The position numbers were made by a program, and so were the translations under genes. From NCBI GenBank assembly GCA_947367725.1, contig CANBFZ010000159.1:1-5232 (forward strand): a stretch of 5,232 nt of DNA, in the 5' to 3' direction. Source of the DNA: an uncultured Eubacterium sp. Its GTDB lineage: Bacteria; Bacillota; Clostridia; Peptostreptococcales; Anaerovoracaceae. The notes below the pieces were generated by a model. That model did not search any database, was not told the origin of the DNA, and saw only the letters and a program-made list of their open reading frames with translations. Below are positions 4,157 through 5,232 of this stretch, piece by piece (position 1 is the first letter of the stretch; the number at the start of each line of letters is the position of its first letter).

Positions 4157-5232
4157 ATGAAGCTGGTGGTTGTAGGCGGTGTAGCCGGCGGCGCATCTGC
4201 GGCGGCAAGAGCACGCAGAATTGATGCGAAAGCAGAGATTGTAATTTATGAGAGGGGCGCACATGTTTCCTTTTCAAACTGTTCCCTCCCGTATTATCTT
4301 GGAGGCGTAGTCGCGTCTGATGAAGATTTGATTATGATGTTTCCCGAGGACTTTAAGAATAATCATGATATAGATGTATTTACAAGACATGAGGTTACGG
4401 CGATTAATAGAGAGCGGAAAACCGTAACAGTGAAAAATTTGAACACGGGAGAAGAGTTTGAGGACAGTTATGATAAACTGGTACTTTCTCCAGGCGCCAA
4501 GCCTGTGATGCCGAGCAGCATCAAGGGAATCGAGTCAAGTAATGTGTTTACCATTAGAAATGTGACAGATATTAGCAGACTGAAGGCATATTTGGACGCG
4601 GCGCAAATACAGAACATTGCCGTGGTTGGCGGTGGTTTTATTGGCATCGAAACGGCTGAGAATTTGAGAGAGGCTGGTAAAAATGTATCTGTCATCGAGG
4701 GGACTGCACAAATTATGGCGCCTTATGATTATGACGTGGTACAGATTTTACATAAAGAACTGGATGATCATGGGATTCGTCTGTATCTGGACTCTTCGGT
4801 AACTGCCATAGAGAATGGAAAAGTGACAGCAGTAAAGGATGATGTGGCGTTTACCATTGACGCAGACGCTGTCATCATGGCTGTGGGGGTTGCACCGGAG
4901 ACGGAACTTGCAGAAAAAGCTGGTCTTGCAATCGGACAAAGCAGAGGCATCAAGGTCAACCATAACTACCAGACCAGCGATCCAGATATTTATGCTGTGG
5001 GCGATGCCATTGAATCTTTTAACAGTTTGACGCATAAACCAGGCAGAATCGCACTGGCAGGTCCTGCACAGCGTCAGGCGAGAGCAGCAGCGGATCATAT
5101 GTATGGCATTCCTGCAAACAACAGAGGCTTTATTGGATCGTCCTGTATCAAACTCTTTGGTCTTAATGCAGCATGCACAGGTCTTAACGAAAAAATGGCA
5201 CAGAAAGAAGGATTTTCCTATGATTCTGTGAT
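4157..5232 (+). CDS. CoA-disulfide reductase/NADH oxidase-like FAD flavoprotein (3' end missing)
   Basis: The frame is open from ATG 4157 to the window end: 358 codons plus two bases, so the protein is incomplete here. The start follows AAAGGAG by 7 bases. Residues 4-20 hold the FAD-binding VVGGVAGGASAAARAR fold. SFSNCSLPYY (38-47) carries C42, matching the single redox-active Cys of CoA-disulfide reductases and related NADH oxidases and persulfide reductases. GGGFIG (158-163) with E165 is the NAD(P)H-binding fold, and SDPDIYAVGDA (274-284) is the second FAD contact. The dimerisation domain begins near residue 320, with the expected FGLNAACTGLNE stretch. Family members reduce CoA disulfide, CoA persulfide/polysulfide or O2. 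Many clostridial homologues carry extra C-terminal rhodanese, TusA or DsrE domains, which the window end would hide. It diverges from the C_GCAxxG/DUF2284 pair. Family secure; substrate not decided. Confidence 0.93.
   Translation, partial: MKLVVVGGVAGGASAAARARRIDAKAEIVIYERGAHVSFSNCSLPYYLGGVVASDEDLIMMFPEDFKNNHDIDVFTRHEVTAINRERKTVTVKNLNTGEEFEDSYDKLVLSPGAKPVMPSSIKGIESSNVFTIRNVTDISRLKAYLDAAQIQNIAVVGGGFIGIETAENLREAGKNVSVIEGTAQIMAPYDYDVVQILHKELDDHGIRLYLDSSVTAIENGKVTAVKDDVAFTIDADAVIMAVGVAPETELAEKAGLAIGQSRGIKVNHNYQTSDPDIYAVGDAIESFNSLTHKPGRIALAGPAQRQARAAADHMYGIPANNRGFIGSSCIKLFGLNAACTGLNEKMAQKEGFSYDSV

Noticed and set aside
4748..5098. Minus-strand 116-codon frame inside the flavoprotein gene
   Set aside because: It is antisense to a fully open, motif-complete flavoprotein frame and shows no family features.

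Overview
This 5.2 kb window looks like a chromosomal segment from an anaerobic, gut-type Bacillota, most likely a clostridial/Lachnospiraceae relative. The reasons are moderate G+C with A/T-rich intergenic DNA, strong AGGAG-type ribosome binding sites, sigma-A-like promoters, short rho-independent terminators, and a family mix (LCP protein, C_GCAxxG_C_C protein, DUF2284 protein, CoA-disulfide-reductase-like flavoprotein) typical of that group. This is inference from families and composition. No rRNA, tRNA, CRISPR array, transposase or phage gene was seen.

Left part (1-2505, + strand, cell envelope). A dyad-rich leader (1-232) precedes a 203-residue secreted/membrane protein. That protein is a signal peptide, an acidic Pro/Glu linker and a three-helix membrane anchor, with no recognisable extracellular domain. 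A clean terminator closes it. A separate consensus-like promoter drives a 493-residue LytR-CpsA-Psr (LCP) protein with three N-terminal membrane helices, expected to attach glycopolymers to peptidoglycan.

Middle gap (2506-2919). This 414-base stretch holds no convincing gene. It contains a good promoter followed about 50 bases later by an 11-bp hairpin terminator (a possible short RNA), then a roughly 136-bp palindrome-rich block with 7-bp terminal inverted repeats that looks like a dispersed repeat. The terminator hairpin has its better U-tract on the minus strand, so it may end both converging transcripts.

Right part (2920-5232, redox). On the minus strand a C_GCAxxG_C_C putative redox protein overlaps a DUF2284 Cys-rich, probably Fe-S-binding, protein by 11 bases, so the two form a translationally coupled pair. 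Diverging from them on the + strand is a flavoprotein of the CoA-disulfide reductase/NADH oxidase family with the active-site SFxNC motif, cut by the window end. The 183-base divergent region has a promoter for each side and two dyads that could be a shared operator. The grouping suggests thiol, sulfur or metal redox work; the actual substrates cannot be told from this window.
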